A stretch of 64,000 bases of DNA from Halodesulfovibrio sp. (GCF_025210605.1 NZ_JAOARI010000017.1:1-64000); one strand, 5' to 3'; positions 43,218 through 53,065 are shown, counted from the stretch's first letter. The notes: generated from the letters alone by a model not told the origin. Numbers and translations: made by a program.

Positions 43218-43564
43218 CTAAAAATTTTGTTATTTTTCAAAAAAAATCTTTTTTATCCCTTGCCACCTTTCTTCGCTGAGCTTATCTTAAAATTAAGGAT
43301 AAGGAAGTTACTATCGATATACCTTCCAGAAGATATATTTCATTAACCCTAACGGAGGGTAAGAAAGGCTAATGGATACTAGGATTGAACAAACTGTGAG
43401 AGGGTCTACTGAATAAGAATTTCAGGATTCGGAGCCGATGTACAAAGTACATGACAAGGCCGAACCAAGCAGCAATACGCTAACAGAATTTGTAAGTAGA
43501 TTCTCTCTTCTTTTGCCTACACACTACTGCCCATCTATTGATGGTCTTTTTTTTGTCCTTTTTT
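43218..43564. other. Gene-free stretch with a structured element
   Basis: No convincing protein. TTCGG (43428-43432) pairs with CCGAA (43460-43464), enclosing ATGTAC (43438-43443) paired with GTACAT (43447-43452). Upstream, at 43355, a good Shine-Dalgarno (GGAGGG) precedes a 14-codon frame starting at 43373. This may be a structured RNA, a remnant of an element, or a leader. Confidence 0.4.
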
Positions 43565-43601
43565 CAAAAAAAACGCTGCGCACCCAAGGGTACACAGCGT
43601 T
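43565..43601 (-). terminator. Terminator of the FAD-dependent dehydrogenase gene
   Basis: AACGCTG (43572-43578) pairs with CAGCGTT (43595-43601), and a run of T follows on the minus strand, about 70 bp after the stop codon. Confidence 0.8.
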
Positions 43602-43668
43602 ATATATTCTAGTAGCAGCGGATTACATGCCTACAGGGCACTCATCGTTGAAGATACCCACCATACTC

Positions 43669-45057
43669 TTATTTCTTAGAAATAATCGCTTTAGCAGGAA
43701 TAATACCGGTTGCAGCCGCAGATACAATATTACCAGCTACCCCCGGACCATCACCAGCCACGTAGAGACCTTCAATGGCTGTTTCAAGGTCGTTGGAAGT
43801 TTCTACCTGAGTAGCAAAGAACTTGATTTCAGGAGCGTACAGCAAAGTACCATCATCAGCGATGCCCGGAATTACGTTATTCAGCTGTTCAAGGCCATCA
43901 ACAAGGTTGGTAACAATACGCTCAGGAAGCGCCATTGCGATATCACCCGGCACAACGTTTGTCATTGTAGGGGCAATGTGACCATTGTTGATGCGTGTCC
44001 ATGTTGAACGTCTACCGCGACGAAGATCGCCAAGACGCTGCAAAATTGGTTTACCGTCACCAATGATGGTAGCAAGTTTACCAATAGCTGTACCATACCC
44101 TGTGTTATCGGAAACAGGATCGGTAAGCACTACTTTGGACAAAAAGGCGAAGTTGGTATTTTCTGACTTTTTATCGCGGAATGCGTGTCCGTTTACACAG
44201 ACAAAATCCTGATAGTTTTCAAGTGCAATGAAGCCACCCGGGTTTGTACAGAATGTACGAGTCTGGTCATCGTATTTAGAAGTACGCACGAAGAAGGTCG
44301 GATCGTACACAACGTCGGTAATGTCTGACATCACGTCATTGTGTGTTTCAACACGAACACCAACTTCGATACCACGCTGGGACACATTCAGACCGTATTC
44401 TTCGCACACAGTGCTAATCCAGTCTGCACCTACACGACCGGGAGCAAGAATAACCTGCTTGGCTGTGTATGTTCCTTTGTTGGTCTCAACGCCCTGTACT
44501 TTGCCGTCTTCAGCGACAACGCGCTTTACTTCTTCTTTGGTTTTAATCTCAACACCACGTTCAGAGATGTAACCGGACATGTTATCGATATGATCCGGAA
44601 GACAGTCTGAACCAAGATGTTTTTGCTTAATCAGCAAGAGATCGATGCCGCTTTTGTTTGCTTCCTTACGGATTGCTTTCGCTTTATCCATGTTGGAAGG
44701 GTATACAGGGCCATCCATGCCGAATTTATTAAAGATCACTTCTGTTTCATCAATCAGATCTTTAGATTCTTGCAAACCCATAAACTGGGTTAAATCGGTC
44801 TTTCCAAGCTTGTGGATATAGTTCAGCTTACCATCAGAAAAAAGCCCGCCACCGCCAATACCGGAAAGGATATGGCAAGGTTTACATTTCACGCACTTCT
44901 GGGTTTTTCCAATTGGGCATGTTCGATTTTTAACCGCCGGGCCGCGGTCAATCATACATACAGAAAGATTTGAATTTTCTGCAAGGTAGTAGGAAGCAAA
45001 CAGCCCAGCAGGACCGCCGCCAACAACAATAACATCAAAATCTGTCTTGTTAGACAT
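43669..45057 (-). CDS. FAD-dependent dehydrogenase/oxidoreductase (COG2509 type)
   Basis: 462 residues from ATG at 45057, with GGAG 9 bases upstream; the frame extends further up but without a good start. The N-terminal FAD-binding motif VIVVGGGPAGLFASYYLA is followed by a Cys cluster CPIGKTQKCVKCKPC and GIGGGGLFSDGKLNY, typical of the COG2509 group of uncharacterised FAD dehydrogenases. The C-terminus carries the second FAD motif GLYVAGDGPGVAGNI. Substrate unknown. It is divergent from the ATP-grasp gene at 45348. Confidence 0.88.
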   Translation of the reverse strand: MSNKTDFDVIVVGGGPAGLFASYYLAENSNLSVCMIDRGPAVKNRTCPIGKTQKCVKCKPCHILSGIGGGGLFSDGKLNYIHKLGKTDLTQFMGLQESKDLIDETEVIFNKFGMDGPVYPSNMDKAKAIRKEANKSGIDLLLIKQKHLGSDCLPDHIDNMSGYISERGVEIKTKEEVKRVVAEDGKVQGVETNKGTYTAKQVILAPGRVGADWISTVCEEYGLNVSQRGIEVGVRVETHNDVMSDITDVVYDPTFFVRTSKYDDQTRTFCTNPGGFIALENYQDFVCVNGHAFRDKKSENTNFAFLSKVVLTDPVSDNTGYGTAIGKLATIIGDGKPILQRLGDLRRGRRSTWTRINNGHIAPTMTNVVPGDIAMALPERIVTNLVDGLEQLNNVIPGIADDGTLLYAPEIKFFATQVETSNDLETAIEGLYVAGDGPGVAGNIVSAAATGIIPAKAIISKK

Positions 45058-45347
45058 AATAGCAATCTCCAAACATTCTATTTGGCCCGGGACATATTTC
45101 CCACAAAACACAGGGAAATACACCCACAAGCGACGTGCACCTTGATTCGCGCGCACAATGGCTTAGTATATGCTCTACTCAAATCAGGAACAATGTCAAC
45201 TGTGTTTTTTCCATTTTCAGAAAAAAACACTCATCGCCCATTTATAATATTATCCCCCGTTCTCCCTGCAATACACTCTATAGACGGCGCGAAAACCGCA
45301 TCAAAGCCACGTCCCATTCAACCCCAAACTCCAGAGCCGAGGTAGTT

Positions 45348-46724
45348 ATGCCCACAGAACGTACGACATACCGCAAGCATCTTTATGGAAAAATTAAAGA
45401 TCGCAAAATTGTCTGGGTCGGGAGTAGAGGGTGTGATGCAATCCCACTTACCGACTTAAAAAATCCCGTTGTTTCCATCTGCTATGGCAGCCCTGCTAAC
45501 TACGAGGGAATTACAGAATATACGTATGAAGAGATGATGCATCACAGAGTAAATCCCTACACTTATGACTCTGCAACTGATGATTCCGAAGGCATCAAAG
45601 AATTACGCCGAATCCTTCTTCAAGAGCTGGCAGAGCCGTGTTGCCTTATCCCGTACAAGCCTATGGCAATTATTGACACAGCATATTTTTTACACCACAA
45701 CCACACTAAATTATTAGGACTATTCTCTGAATTCCATCATCCCTTCAACCACAAAACTTGGATTGAAACAGCCCTGCAAGAAACCGGAATGCGCATAATT
45801 CCGTGGAAGTATCTTGAGATAATCGAAGCGTCGAAGCAGGAAATTTATCGTGCAGCTATGGAGCAGCCAATCATGCTGCGTGTCAATGCCGCCACTGCCG
45901 GTTCTGGACTTGTACGCATTGACTCGAAAAAAAGCTTTGAGGCGGCTTGGGAGTGGCTTCAAGAGCATAAATCATCACTGATAGCCTACTCACCGTATTT
46001 TTCAGGAGCGTCTTCACTGTCCACATCTGCAACAGTGTTCCCTGACGGGCGTGTGTCGTTGCATCCTTTGAGCTTGCAGTGCATTGGGGTTCCTGAATTA
46101 ACCCCGATGAATGCAGGATATTCAGGAAATGATTTCGGGATAATACGCGACATTCCAGTCCATATTATCAACCAGCTGGAAGCAATGGTACGAGAAGTAG
46201 GGCAATGGCTTGCCTCCAAGGGATTTACAGGCTCATTGGGGCTTACCGCCCTTCTTCATGATGAACAGCTGTATTTTATTGAAGCCAACCCACGTTTTCT
46301 TGGCTCATCAAAACTTTGTGCCCGTGTGGATAAAGAATTAGACAGACCCGATGTATACATGACGCACATGGCTTCGTTCTTAGGCTTGCCGCCACCACCA
46401 CAAATTCCGTTACGCGAGCTGGCAGCTAAACAACCACAGGTTGGGCAAATGATCTTTCATAACACACAGCCCAACCCCGTTGTAGTTCAACGGGATGACG
46501 AGGCATACGCAAAATTACCATTTGAAGTATCTCAGACGCCAGAACCTACGGTTGCAGTGGAACCCGGTAGCCCTATCAGCACAATCCGCTGGAATGAACC
46601 GATTCTACATCCCAATGGCTCACTAAACGAAACAGGACAGTTTATTGCCGGTACGTTCCTTCAAACCATCAAGGTACAACCGCGAGGTCTGCTGAAAGAA
46701 CGCCCTAAACGCATCCTCAAATAG
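45348..46724 (+). CDS. ATP-grasp domain protein of unknown substrate
   Basis: 458 residues from ATG at 45348 with CCGAGG upstream. The ATP-grasp fold is recognisable from residue 170 on: PIMLRVNAATAGSGLVRI (glycine-rich loop), a hydrophobic strand with LIAYSPYFSG, and the metal-binding FIEANPRFLGSSK near 315. The N-terminal 160 residues, with VWVGSRGCDAIPL and NPVVSICYGSPAN, look like a separate pre-ATP-grasp domain. It should join a carboxylate to an amine or thiol. No partner gene nearby suggests the product. Confidence 0.75.
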   Translation: MPTERTTYRKHLYGKIKDRKIVWVGSRGCDAIPLTDLKNPVVSICYGSPANYEGITEYTYEEMMHHRVNPYTYDSATDDSEGIKELRRILLQELAEPCCLIPYKPMAIIDTAYFLHHNHTKLLGLFSEFHHPFNHKTWIETALQETGMRIIPWKYLEIIEASKQEIYRAAMEQPIMLRVNAATAGSGLVRIDSKKSFEAAWEWLQEHKSSLIAYSPYFSGASSLSTSATVFPDGRVSLHPLSLQCIGVPELTPMNAGYSGNDFGIIRDIPVHIINQLEAMVREVGQWLASKGFTGSLGLTALLHDEQLYFIEANPRFLGSSKLCARVDKELDRPDVYMTHMASFLGLPPPPQIPLRELAAKQPQVGQMIFHNTQPNPVVVQRDDEAYAKLPFEVSQTPEPTVAVEPGSPISTIRWNEPILHPNGSLNETGQFIAGTFLQTIKVQPRGLLKERPKRILK

Positions 46725-46742
46725 TCCGCCACCATCAAAAAA

Positions 46743-46778
46743 ATTCCCTGACGGAATCATCCATCAGGGAATTTTTTT
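46743..46778 (+). terminator. Terminator of the ATP-grasp gene
   Basis: ATTCCCTGA (46743-46751) pairs with TCAGGGAAT (46764-46772), followed by TTTTTTT. Confidence 0.85.
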
Positions 46779-46813
46779 CGTTATCAGCAAGTGTACCCTG
46801 CTGGCATACGCAT

Positions 46814-46849
46814 AAAAAAAGCTGGTGAGGAAAACCTCACCAGTTTTTT
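46814..46849. terminator. Bidirectional terminator after the PBP1A gene
   Basis: CTGGTGAGG (46822-46830) pairs with CCTCACCAG (46835-46843) around AAAA, flanked by A- and T-runs on both sides, 11 bp past the PBP1A stop codon on the minus strand. Confidence 0.85.
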
Positions 46850-46859
46850 GATTGTTTGA

Positions 46860-49286
46860 TTAGAACATTTGTTTCAGTAGGTCTTCACCACTTTCAACAG
46901 GGTCTTGTTGTTCACGAGTCAAACGCTGACCTTGCATAATTGTCGGCTGTGTTCCCTGCTTAAACGGCAGGAAGTAGCTTTTGCCACTGTAGGCACTTGC
47001 CACGCGACCGGAGCCAGCATCAATGCGCACCTGAATAACTCCTGCTGGCATCTCGAAATCTTCTTTCGGGTAGTCATCAAGAATCTCTTTCAAGTAATCA
47101 CGTACAACAGGTGAAGCTGCACGGGAACCTGTTTCCCACTTACCCATAGGGGTCAGCTGGTCAAAGCCCACATATGCAGTTGTAACGAGGTATGGTGTTA
47201 CCCCTACAAACCACGCATCTTTCTCATCGTTTGTTGTACCGGTTTTGCCGCCGATAGGACGTTTAAGTTCCTTTAAGCGCCAGCCTGTGCCATCCTGCAC
47301 AACTTCTTTAAGCAAGGTAGACATGATGTAGGACGTTTCTGGGTCCATACCCTGTGTACGCTGTGTCTCGATGGAAATAATATCATCGCCCCACGCATCT
47401 TTTACAGAGCGGATAAGACGTCCTTTTGACCACTCACCACCATTCGCAAATGTAGTGTAAGCTTCTGTCAGGTTAATCGGTGATACAGCTACAGAACCGA
47501 GTGATACAGAAAGATCAAACGGGAACGGTCCTTCAAGCCCCATAGCCTTAGCGCGTTCAACAACCTTCGGGATACCCAAAGCTTTTGCGACGCGGATGGT
47601 ACAGAGGTTACGGGACTTAACGAGTGCAGTACGCAGCAAAGTAGGACCATAGAATACCCCTGAGAAGTTCTCAGGACGCCATACTTTGGAAGTAGACTGA
47701 TCTGTATATACAATTGGTGCATCCAGAACGATAGAAGCAGGCGTGTAGCCATTATCCATAGCTGTAGAATACACAATCGGTTTAAATGCAGAACCCGGCT
47801 GACGTTTTGCCTGTGTCGCGCGGTTAAACTGGCTTTCTGTAAAGGAATAGCCGCCAACCAGTGCAAGGACATCACCTGTACGAGGATCCATTGAAACTAC
47901 CGCACCCTGAACATTCGGATGCTGCTCCAATGCAAGCGGGAGGACATCATTCGGGGTCAGTAGACTTGGTTCCCAAGTTTCTTTGAGACGCTCAGGAACA
48001 TTTATGGATGCCCAGACAACATCGCCGACTTTCACCACTTTACGTGCATCTTTGATAGCCGGAACATGGTCTGTTGCCACTCTCGGGTTAGGTCTGCGAC
48101 ACCAGTGCATGGATTTTACAGGAATACGACCCTTCATTTCTCCGAATCGTACATCCGCACCTTTTTTCTCAACCTTAGTTACAAGAACCTGAATCCATTT
48201 TTTATCTGTAAGCACGGCAGGAATAACTTCTTGCTGCTGCAAGAAATCATCTACCATTTCCGGCTCGATAGACTGGATAGGACCTTGCCAGCCGCGGCGT
48301 TTGGTGGAAGCTTCCAAGCCTGCACGCAGTGCAGCTTCAGCAGCGTCCTGATAATCCAAATCTACAGAGGTGTAGACCTTCAATCCGGCTTCATACACGG
48401 CATCTTCGCCATAGCGCGGAAGCTCAATGCCAAGCTTGCGCATATTATCTTCACTCAAGTACGAAATCAGCTTACGACGTACTTCTTCAAGATACCATGC
48501 ACCGCGCTTCCAACTTGGGTCTTCCATGCTTTTGTATACAAGCGGTGCTGTGATCGCAGTGTCGTACTGAGCCTGAGTAATCCAGCCAAGCTCTAACATA
48601 CGTCCCAACACGTAGCGCTGACGAGCCTTTGCAGACCCCGGCGCACGAAGCGGGTTATATTTGGAAGGTGCCTGCGGAAGACCGGCTAAGATAGCAGCTT
48701 CAGCAACAGACAGTTCGTTAATATGTTTACCAAAGTACGTACGCGCTGCGGCTTCTACACCATACGCACCAGCACCGAGGTAAATTTCGTTCAGATAAAT
48801 TGTAAGAATTTCATCTTTCGTCAGATAACGTTCAAGACGGAACGCGAGAATAGCTTCTTTCAGCTTACGTTCGTAGCTTTTTTCTGAAGAAAGGAGCAGG
48901 CGTTTGATGATCTGTTGCGTAATAGTGGAACCACCCTGTCTGATGGAACCTGCACGCATGTTTTTAATGAACGCACGGAAGATAGCTTTCGGGTCAACAC
49001 CATCGTGGTCATAAAAACTGTCATCTTCAGCAGCAAGAAAAGCCCGTTTAATTAAGTCCGGCATCTCTTCGTGAGAAACCAAAAAACGTTTTTCACGATA
49101 GAAATGCCCAAGAACCTGCCCGTCGCGGGCATATACGGTTGTTACCAACGGCGGCTGATAGTCATTAATGCGGGTAAAACTCGGCAAATCCTTAGACGCC
49201 CACCAGTATAAACCGGAGAATGCCAGTGTGCCGACAGCCGCTACTAGCGCCAAGCCGATACAGGTATACAGCAATATTTTTTTCAT
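46860..49286 (-). CDS. mrcA: Penicillin-binding protein 1A, bifunctional peptidoglycan synthase
   Basis: 808 residues. An N-terminal membrane anchor (5-27) is followed by the GT51 glycosyltransferase domain with AAEDDSFYDHDGVD near residue 88 and RQGGSTITQQ near 115. The transpeptidase domain has SxxK in PGSAFKPIVYS near 498, SxN in KSRN near 555 and KTG in GGKTGTTNDEKD near 680. An OB-like insert (about 320-420) is usual for PBP1A. It polymerises and cross-links peptidoglycan in the periplasm. It is downstream of the YkgJ-like and glycosyltransferase genes on the same strand. Confidence 0.95.
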   Translation of the reverse strand: MKKILLYTCIGLALVAAVGTLAFSGLYWWASKDLPSFTRINDYQPPLVTTVYARDGQVLGHFYREKRFLVSHEEMPDLIKRAFLAAEDDSFYDHDGVDPKAIFRAFIKNMRAGSIRQGGSTITQQIIKRLLLSSEKSYERKLKEAILAFRLERYLTKDEILTIYLNEIYLGAGAYGVEAAARTYFGKHINELSVAEAAILAGLPQAPSKYNPLRAPGSAKARQRYVLGRMLELGWITQAQYDTAITAPLVYKSMEDPSWKRGAWYLEEVRRKLISYLSEDNMRKLGIELPRYGEDAVYEAGLKVYTSVDLDYQDAAEAALRAGLEASTKRRGWQGPIQSIEPEMVDDFLQQQEVIPAVLTDKKWIQVLVTKVEKKGADVRFGEMKGRIPVKSMHWCRRPNPRVATDHVPAIKDARKVVKVGDVVWASINVPERLKETWEPSLLTPNDVLPLALEQHPNVQGAVVSMDPRTGDVLALVGGYSFTESQFNRATQAKRQPGSAFKPIVYSTAMDNGYTPASIVLDAPIVYTDQSTSKVWRPENFSGVFYGPTLLRTALVKSRNLCTIRVAKALGIPKVVERAKAMGLEGPFPFDLSVSLGSVAVSPINLTEAYTTFANGGEWSKGRLIRSVKDAWGDDIISIETQRTQGMDPETSYIMSTLLKEVVQDGTGWRLKELKRPIGGKTGTTNDEKDAWFVGVTPYLVTTAYVGFDQLTPMGKWETGSRAASPVVRDYLKEILDDYPKEDFEMPAGVIQVRIDAGSGRVASAYSGKSYFLPFKQGTQPTIMQGQRLTREQQDPVESGEDLLKQMF

Positions 49287-49312
49287 AAAGTTTATTCTCG
49301 TTTGCAGGGTGG

Positions 49313-49855
49313 CTAATTACCCTTATCGAAGCCCCATGCGGAACGTAGCAATGCAAACAATTCCCGAACACGGGCTTCGTCCATTCCTAACAGCTCCAGC
49401 GATTCTTCTACGGTATTCGTTTCACGGCAGACAAGACAACCTTGCGCCGTAAACATGGTCAGCTCTTTGCCGCGAACCCAAAAAGGAAACAGCAGGCAGA
49501 ACCACGGGCGGACTTCCCTCGGGAGCCTGCACCCCTGCTCTGTCAGATACACACAATATCCTTTTTCGTTGGACAACAGAACCCTGTGAGTCTCATTCGC
49601 AGGAAATTGCGCATCTATTTTTTTTCCATCATGCGGGAAAAGTCTTTTTAATGTAGTGATAAATTCCGGTGTGTTAGCAATCTCATTGGCTCCATCCACG
49701 TCAGGAGCCGCAGCCTTCACCTTTTCCCACTCTGAATCGGACAATGGAAAACAAAGTTCAACATCCTGAGGCTCTGCATGACAGCAAGTGTGATATTTTT
49801 CTGCACACCGCTCGCATACAGAAGGGTCAGATTTGCAGGAAGATGATAAACTCAT
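49313..49855 (-). CDS. YkgJ-like cysteine-cluster protein
   Basis: 180 residues. Cysteines are spaced CERCAEKYHTCCHAEP near residue 14, then YCVYLTEQGCRLP near 98, RPWFCLLFPFW and GCLVCRE near 140. This is the CxxCxxxCC type pattern of the YkgJ/UPF0153 family, which probably binds zinc or an Fe-S cluster. Function unknown. Its start overlaps the stop of the glycosyltransferase gene (TAATG), so they are coupled. Confidence 0.8.
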   Translation of the reverse strand: MSLSSSCKSDPSVCERCAEKYHTCCHAEPQDVELCFPLSDSEWEKVKAAAPDVDGANEIANTPEFITTLKRLFPHDGKKIDAQFPANETHRVLLSNEKGYCVYLTEQGCRLPREVRPWFCLLFPFWVRGKELTMFTAQGCLVCRETNTVEESLELLGMDEARVRELFALLRSAWGFDKGN

Positions 49856-51456
49856 TAGTAGCCCCCGTTCTCACGCTTCGGCCATGTGCCGTTATAATTT
49901 TTCAATACGGCGATATAATATTTTGGACCGTACCCGTTCGAATGCGTTGTTTGATACTCCATAACTTCAACAGATTCAAACAGCGTCTTAAGGCGCTCTA
50001 TTTCCAAAGGTTTATGACGCACAAAGATTGCATCCCAGCCTTTTTTGTCTTCAGGGGTATTCCACAAATCGTACTGTGTTTTGCGTCGTCCCCAGTCCAC
50101 ACAGTATGCCTGTGGCTGCTGCGGAGCATAAAAAGCAAGGTTTGCAGTGATGCCGTAGCGGTCAGAAAAATAAAAAACTTTATCAGGATTCGGCATACTC
50201 TCAGTAAGCTCCTGAAGCTTACTGGACATATCAGTCCAACCCATCAAACGCATAGCAGGGTTTATAGAACGAGAACGGAACGGCAGTTGTCCCAACGAAT
50301 GCATAAGCAGGAACAGTACGATACCGATGATAACGCCTGTTTTGCGAAGCGGAATACGCTTGCTGCGGATAACCAGAGCAGTTTTGCCCCATACGTGCCC
50401 TTTCTCTACGGCAATGGCTGCCAGCATAATACCTGCCGCATAGCTCATTGCAGACCAGTTCGGGTAAATACGGGTATGGAAACTCCAGAAAATAAAGAAG
50501 CCCCACAGCATCCAGAAGCCAGTACTGAGTAACAGTGCCTGACGAACTTCATCTTTGTTCTCAACCTGTTCTGCGCCCTTCTTAGTCCAACCTTGTTTTA
50601 GAGCTGTCCAGCCGCCGAAAATAAGGAAAGCAAACCACCAAGGAGTCAGCAAGCCGACTTGAGAAGCAAAATATTCAGGGAAGCGGTCGAAGCGGAAAAA
50701 CGGTTTTGCCGTTGCTGCTTTGTTTACTCCGGCAAGCTTGGCAACGTGTCGGAATCCAACCCAATCATTTTGTATATTCCAAATTAAAATTGGCAGGAAG
50801 CCGATTGCTGAACCGGCAGCCATGGCAATAGCTACACGCTTCACAAAAATTTTGCTCAACATGTTCTGACGCCAAAGACCGATGCAGTAGAAAAAGACAA
50901 TACCGATCATTGCCAGCATCATATATTTGGCAAGAATACCAACCGCCATTGCAGCACCAAGTACCACATACGGAAGCTTACGTTCTGGATTAACGCTCGC
51001 AGCATACAACGCAAACAACGCGGACACCCAGCAGACAAGCAACGGGCTGTCAGTTGTCATCAAAATACCGGAAGCAAGGAATAACGGAATGGTGTTGGCT
51101 AAAATAACAGCCCACAATGCCGCGACCGGACGCTTCATCAATCTTCCCATACCGTAGAGCAAAATACTTTGCGTCAGGAAAGAGTTAACAACAGCGCCAA
51201 AACGCACACCGAACTGGGTATCACCAAAAATGCTTGTCCAGCTTTTGATGATCCACGCAATTAGAGGTCCTTTGGAGTAATATGAGAACTGCATGTGACG
51301 AGTCCAATCCCAGTACTGGGCTTCGTCGTACACCAGATCAAGCTGATTGCTCCATAAGAATGCAATACGGATAAGAGTAGTACAGACAATAATCAATGCA
51401 GCTATGACATAAGGATGCCGCTGCCAAATAGCCGTTTTATTCAAAATAGACCTCAC
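49855..51456 (-). CDS. Family 39 glycosyltransferase (ArnT-like membrane protein)
   Basis: 533 residues with about 12 membrane segments. The conserved acidic pair of GT39/ArnT enzymes is in LVYDEAQYWDW near residue 42, followed by SYYSKGPLIAW. The C-terminal soluble part contains FYFSDRYGI and YAPQQPQAYCVDW. It transfers a sugar from a polyprenyl-phosphate carrier onto lipid or protein on the periplasmic side. Acceptor unknown. It is the first gene of a minus-strand group leading to the YkgJ-like gene and PBP1A. Confidence 0.87.
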   Translation of the reverse strand: MRSILNKTAIWQRHPYVIAALIIVCTTLIRIAFLWSNQLDLVYDEAQYWDWTRHMQFSYYSKGPLIAWIIKSWTSIFGDTQFGVRFGAVVNSFLTQSILLYGMGRLMKRPVAALWAVILANTIPLFLASGILMTTDSPLLVCWVSALFALYAASVNPERKLPYVVLGAAMAVGILAKYMMLAMIGIVFFYCIGLWRQNMLSKIFVKRVAIAMAAGSAIGFLPILIWNIQNDWVGFRHVAKLAGVNKAATAKPFFRFDRFPEYFASQVGLLTPWWFAFLIFGGWTALKQGWTKKGAEQVENKDEVRQALLLSTGFWMLWGFFIFWSFHTRIYPNWSAMSYAAGIMLAAIAVEKGHVWGKTALVIRSKRIPLRKTGVIIGIVLFLLMHSLGQLPFRSRSINPAMRLMGWTDMSSKLQELTESMPNPDKVFYFSDRYGITANLAFYAPQQPQAYCVDWGRRKTQYDLWNTPEDKKGWDAIFVRHKPLEIERLKTLFESVEVMEYQTTHSNGYGPKYYIAVLKNYNGTWPKRENGGY

Positions 51457-51797
51457 TAAACAATATATTGCGCCTGCACATTGTAAGGTTCACATATAGT
51501 TCGCAAACCCTAAAAACGCACAGTATAATTCGTATACGAAAAAGGCTCCCTAATTCATACCAGTTATGCTGAATTGTCAACTCTGACAGGTTTTGTCTAA
51601 CGGTTCGTGATGCATGCCTATATTGAGAACCTCAAAAGATGTAAATTTTTTAATACAACTCATTTAGTTATTACACATCTCATTTAGCATTACAAAAAAA
51701 ACTATGCTAACATGCCACACTGTATGATTTTTTCATCATCTCTCTTTGCAAATAATACGGACATCCGATCAAAAAATGAGACACATCCGGAGGCGGC
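51457..51797. other. 341-bp divergent promoter region between the GT39 and RND genes
   Basis: It has a TTGACA at 51574-51579 on the minus strand, a possible -35 for the GT39 gene, and two phased direct repeats listed separately. TGTCA/TGACA (51575-51579 and 51584-51588) forms a short dyad over that -35. No ORF. Confidence 0.45.
51659..51694 (+). repeat. Two phased direct repeats upstream of the RND pump operon
   Basis: CTCATTTAGTTATTACA (51659-51675) and CTCATTTAGCATTACA (51679-51694) start exactly 20 bp apart, about two helical turns, 104 bp upstream of the adaptor start codon. This is the geometry of a tandem activator or repressor site; the protein is unknown. Confidence 0.6.
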
Positions 51798-53063
51798 ATG
51801 GCAATTTGTGACCACCAGAGATTTTTTTTGTTAGCAACATGCTTGATGAGTGTCTTCATACTCTGCGCCTGCTCGGAAAATGGAAACCAGCAGCAGACTA
51901 TGGCTCCAGATGTCAATGTAATCTCTGTTCCGCAACAACCGGTTGCGAATTCATGGACTGCCGTCGGGCGTGTCGATTCCAAAGATATCGTCCAAATCAA
52001 ATCACGGGTCGAAGGATTCTTGATCGAAAAAGATTTTGTTGAAGGTGATATTGTAAAAAAAGGACAAGTCCTTTTTAAAATTGACCCGCGTCCATTTGAA
52101 GCAGACTTGATGCTGGAAAAAGCGAATGTAGAAAAAGCACAGGCTGCACTTGTTGAAGCAAAGCAAAATCTGCAACGCGGCACTCAGCTCTATGCAGGTA
52201 AAAACATTAGTAAATCAGAACTTGACCGCTACACCAGTACAGAACGACAAGCAGCCGCACAGGTTGATGCAACAAAAGCGCAAGCCTATTCCGCGTCCAT
52301 CAATCTTGGATACGCAACCATCAAAGCCCCGCTTACCGGACGCATCGGCAAGACAATCTACTCAGTCGGCAACCTTATATCACCATCAAGTGGCACACTT
52401 GCGACAATCTATTCTATCGATCCGATTTATGTCTATTTCACAGTTGATGAAAAAGATGTTGTCACATACCGACAAAAGTGGGGGTATAACAAAAGTCCGG
52501 AGCTTACTTTTACCTTGGTTCTTCCAAACGGCTCCCTGTATCCGAAGCAAGGAACGCTGGATTTTGCCCAACCATTTATTGATAAAGATACCGGCACAAT
52601 AAACCTGCGTTGTGTTTTCCCTAACCCTGACAACCTTCTGCTTTCCGGCATGTACACTACAGTAATTGTGAGGGATGCAGAAAAAAAACTTATGCCGCTT
52701 ATCCCACAGGCAAGTGTGCAACAAAACCAGTCTGGCTACACTGTAGTCGTGGTTGATGATAAAAATATCGCCAACATGCGTAAGGTCACACTCGGTGCAC
52801 GGCTTGATGCCATGTGGGTCGTAATGGAAGGGCTTAAAGCCGGAGACCACATCATTGTAGAAGGGTTACAAAAAGTTCAGCTTGGCAAGCCGGTAACGCC
52901 GCACCTTGTTACTGTTGATCCCAAAACAGGGGTAATTACACAGCAGACTGATACAAAAAAAACTCAGTCGAATAAAAACAGCTCTGATGCTCCCAACACA
53001 TCCCCAAAAAAGAATGACTCCAAAAAAATGCCAGCATCTGCACCGTCAGGCAGCGGGAGCTAA
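51798..53063 (+). CDS. RND efflux periplasmic adaptor, lipoprotein
   Basis: 421 residues with GGAGG upstream. A lipoprotein signal ends at the lipobox ILCAC (Cys near residue 23 or 25). Then come the biotinyl-lipoyl segment RVEGFLIEKDFVEGDIVKKG, an alpha-hairpin (about 95-160), and the beta-barrel and membrane-proximal domains typical of AcrA/MexA. The tail (about 385-421) is Lys/Ser/Pro-rich and low complexity, unlike most family members. It bridges the inner-membrane pump encoded 2 bp downstream to an outer-membrane channel; no such channel gene is in the window. Confidence 0.92.
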   Translation: MAICDHQRFFLLATCLMSVFILCACSENGNQQQTMAPDVNVISVPQQPVANSWTAVGRVDSKDIVQIKSRVEGFLIEKDFVEGDIVKKGQVLFKIDPRPFEADLMLEKANVEKAQAALVEAKQNLQRGTQLYAGKNISKSELDRYTSTERQAAAQVDATKAQAYSASINLGYATIKAPLTGRIGKTIYSVGNLISPSSGTLATIYSIDPIYVYFTVDEKDVVTYRQKWGYNKSPELTFTLVLPNGSLYPKQGTLDFAQPFIDKDTGTINLRCVFPNPDNLLLSGMYTTVIVRDAEKKLMPLIPQASVQQNQSGYTVVVVDDKNIANMRKVTLGARLDAMWVVMEGLKAGDHIIVEGLQKVQLGKPVTPHLVTVDPKTGVITQQTDTKKTQSNKNSSDAPNTSPKKNDSKKMPASAPSGSGS

Positions 53064-53065
53064 CT

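Noticed and set aside
43438..44007. 189-codon plus-strand frame
   Set aside because: Most of it is antisense to the FAD dehydrogenase and it crosses that gene's terminator.
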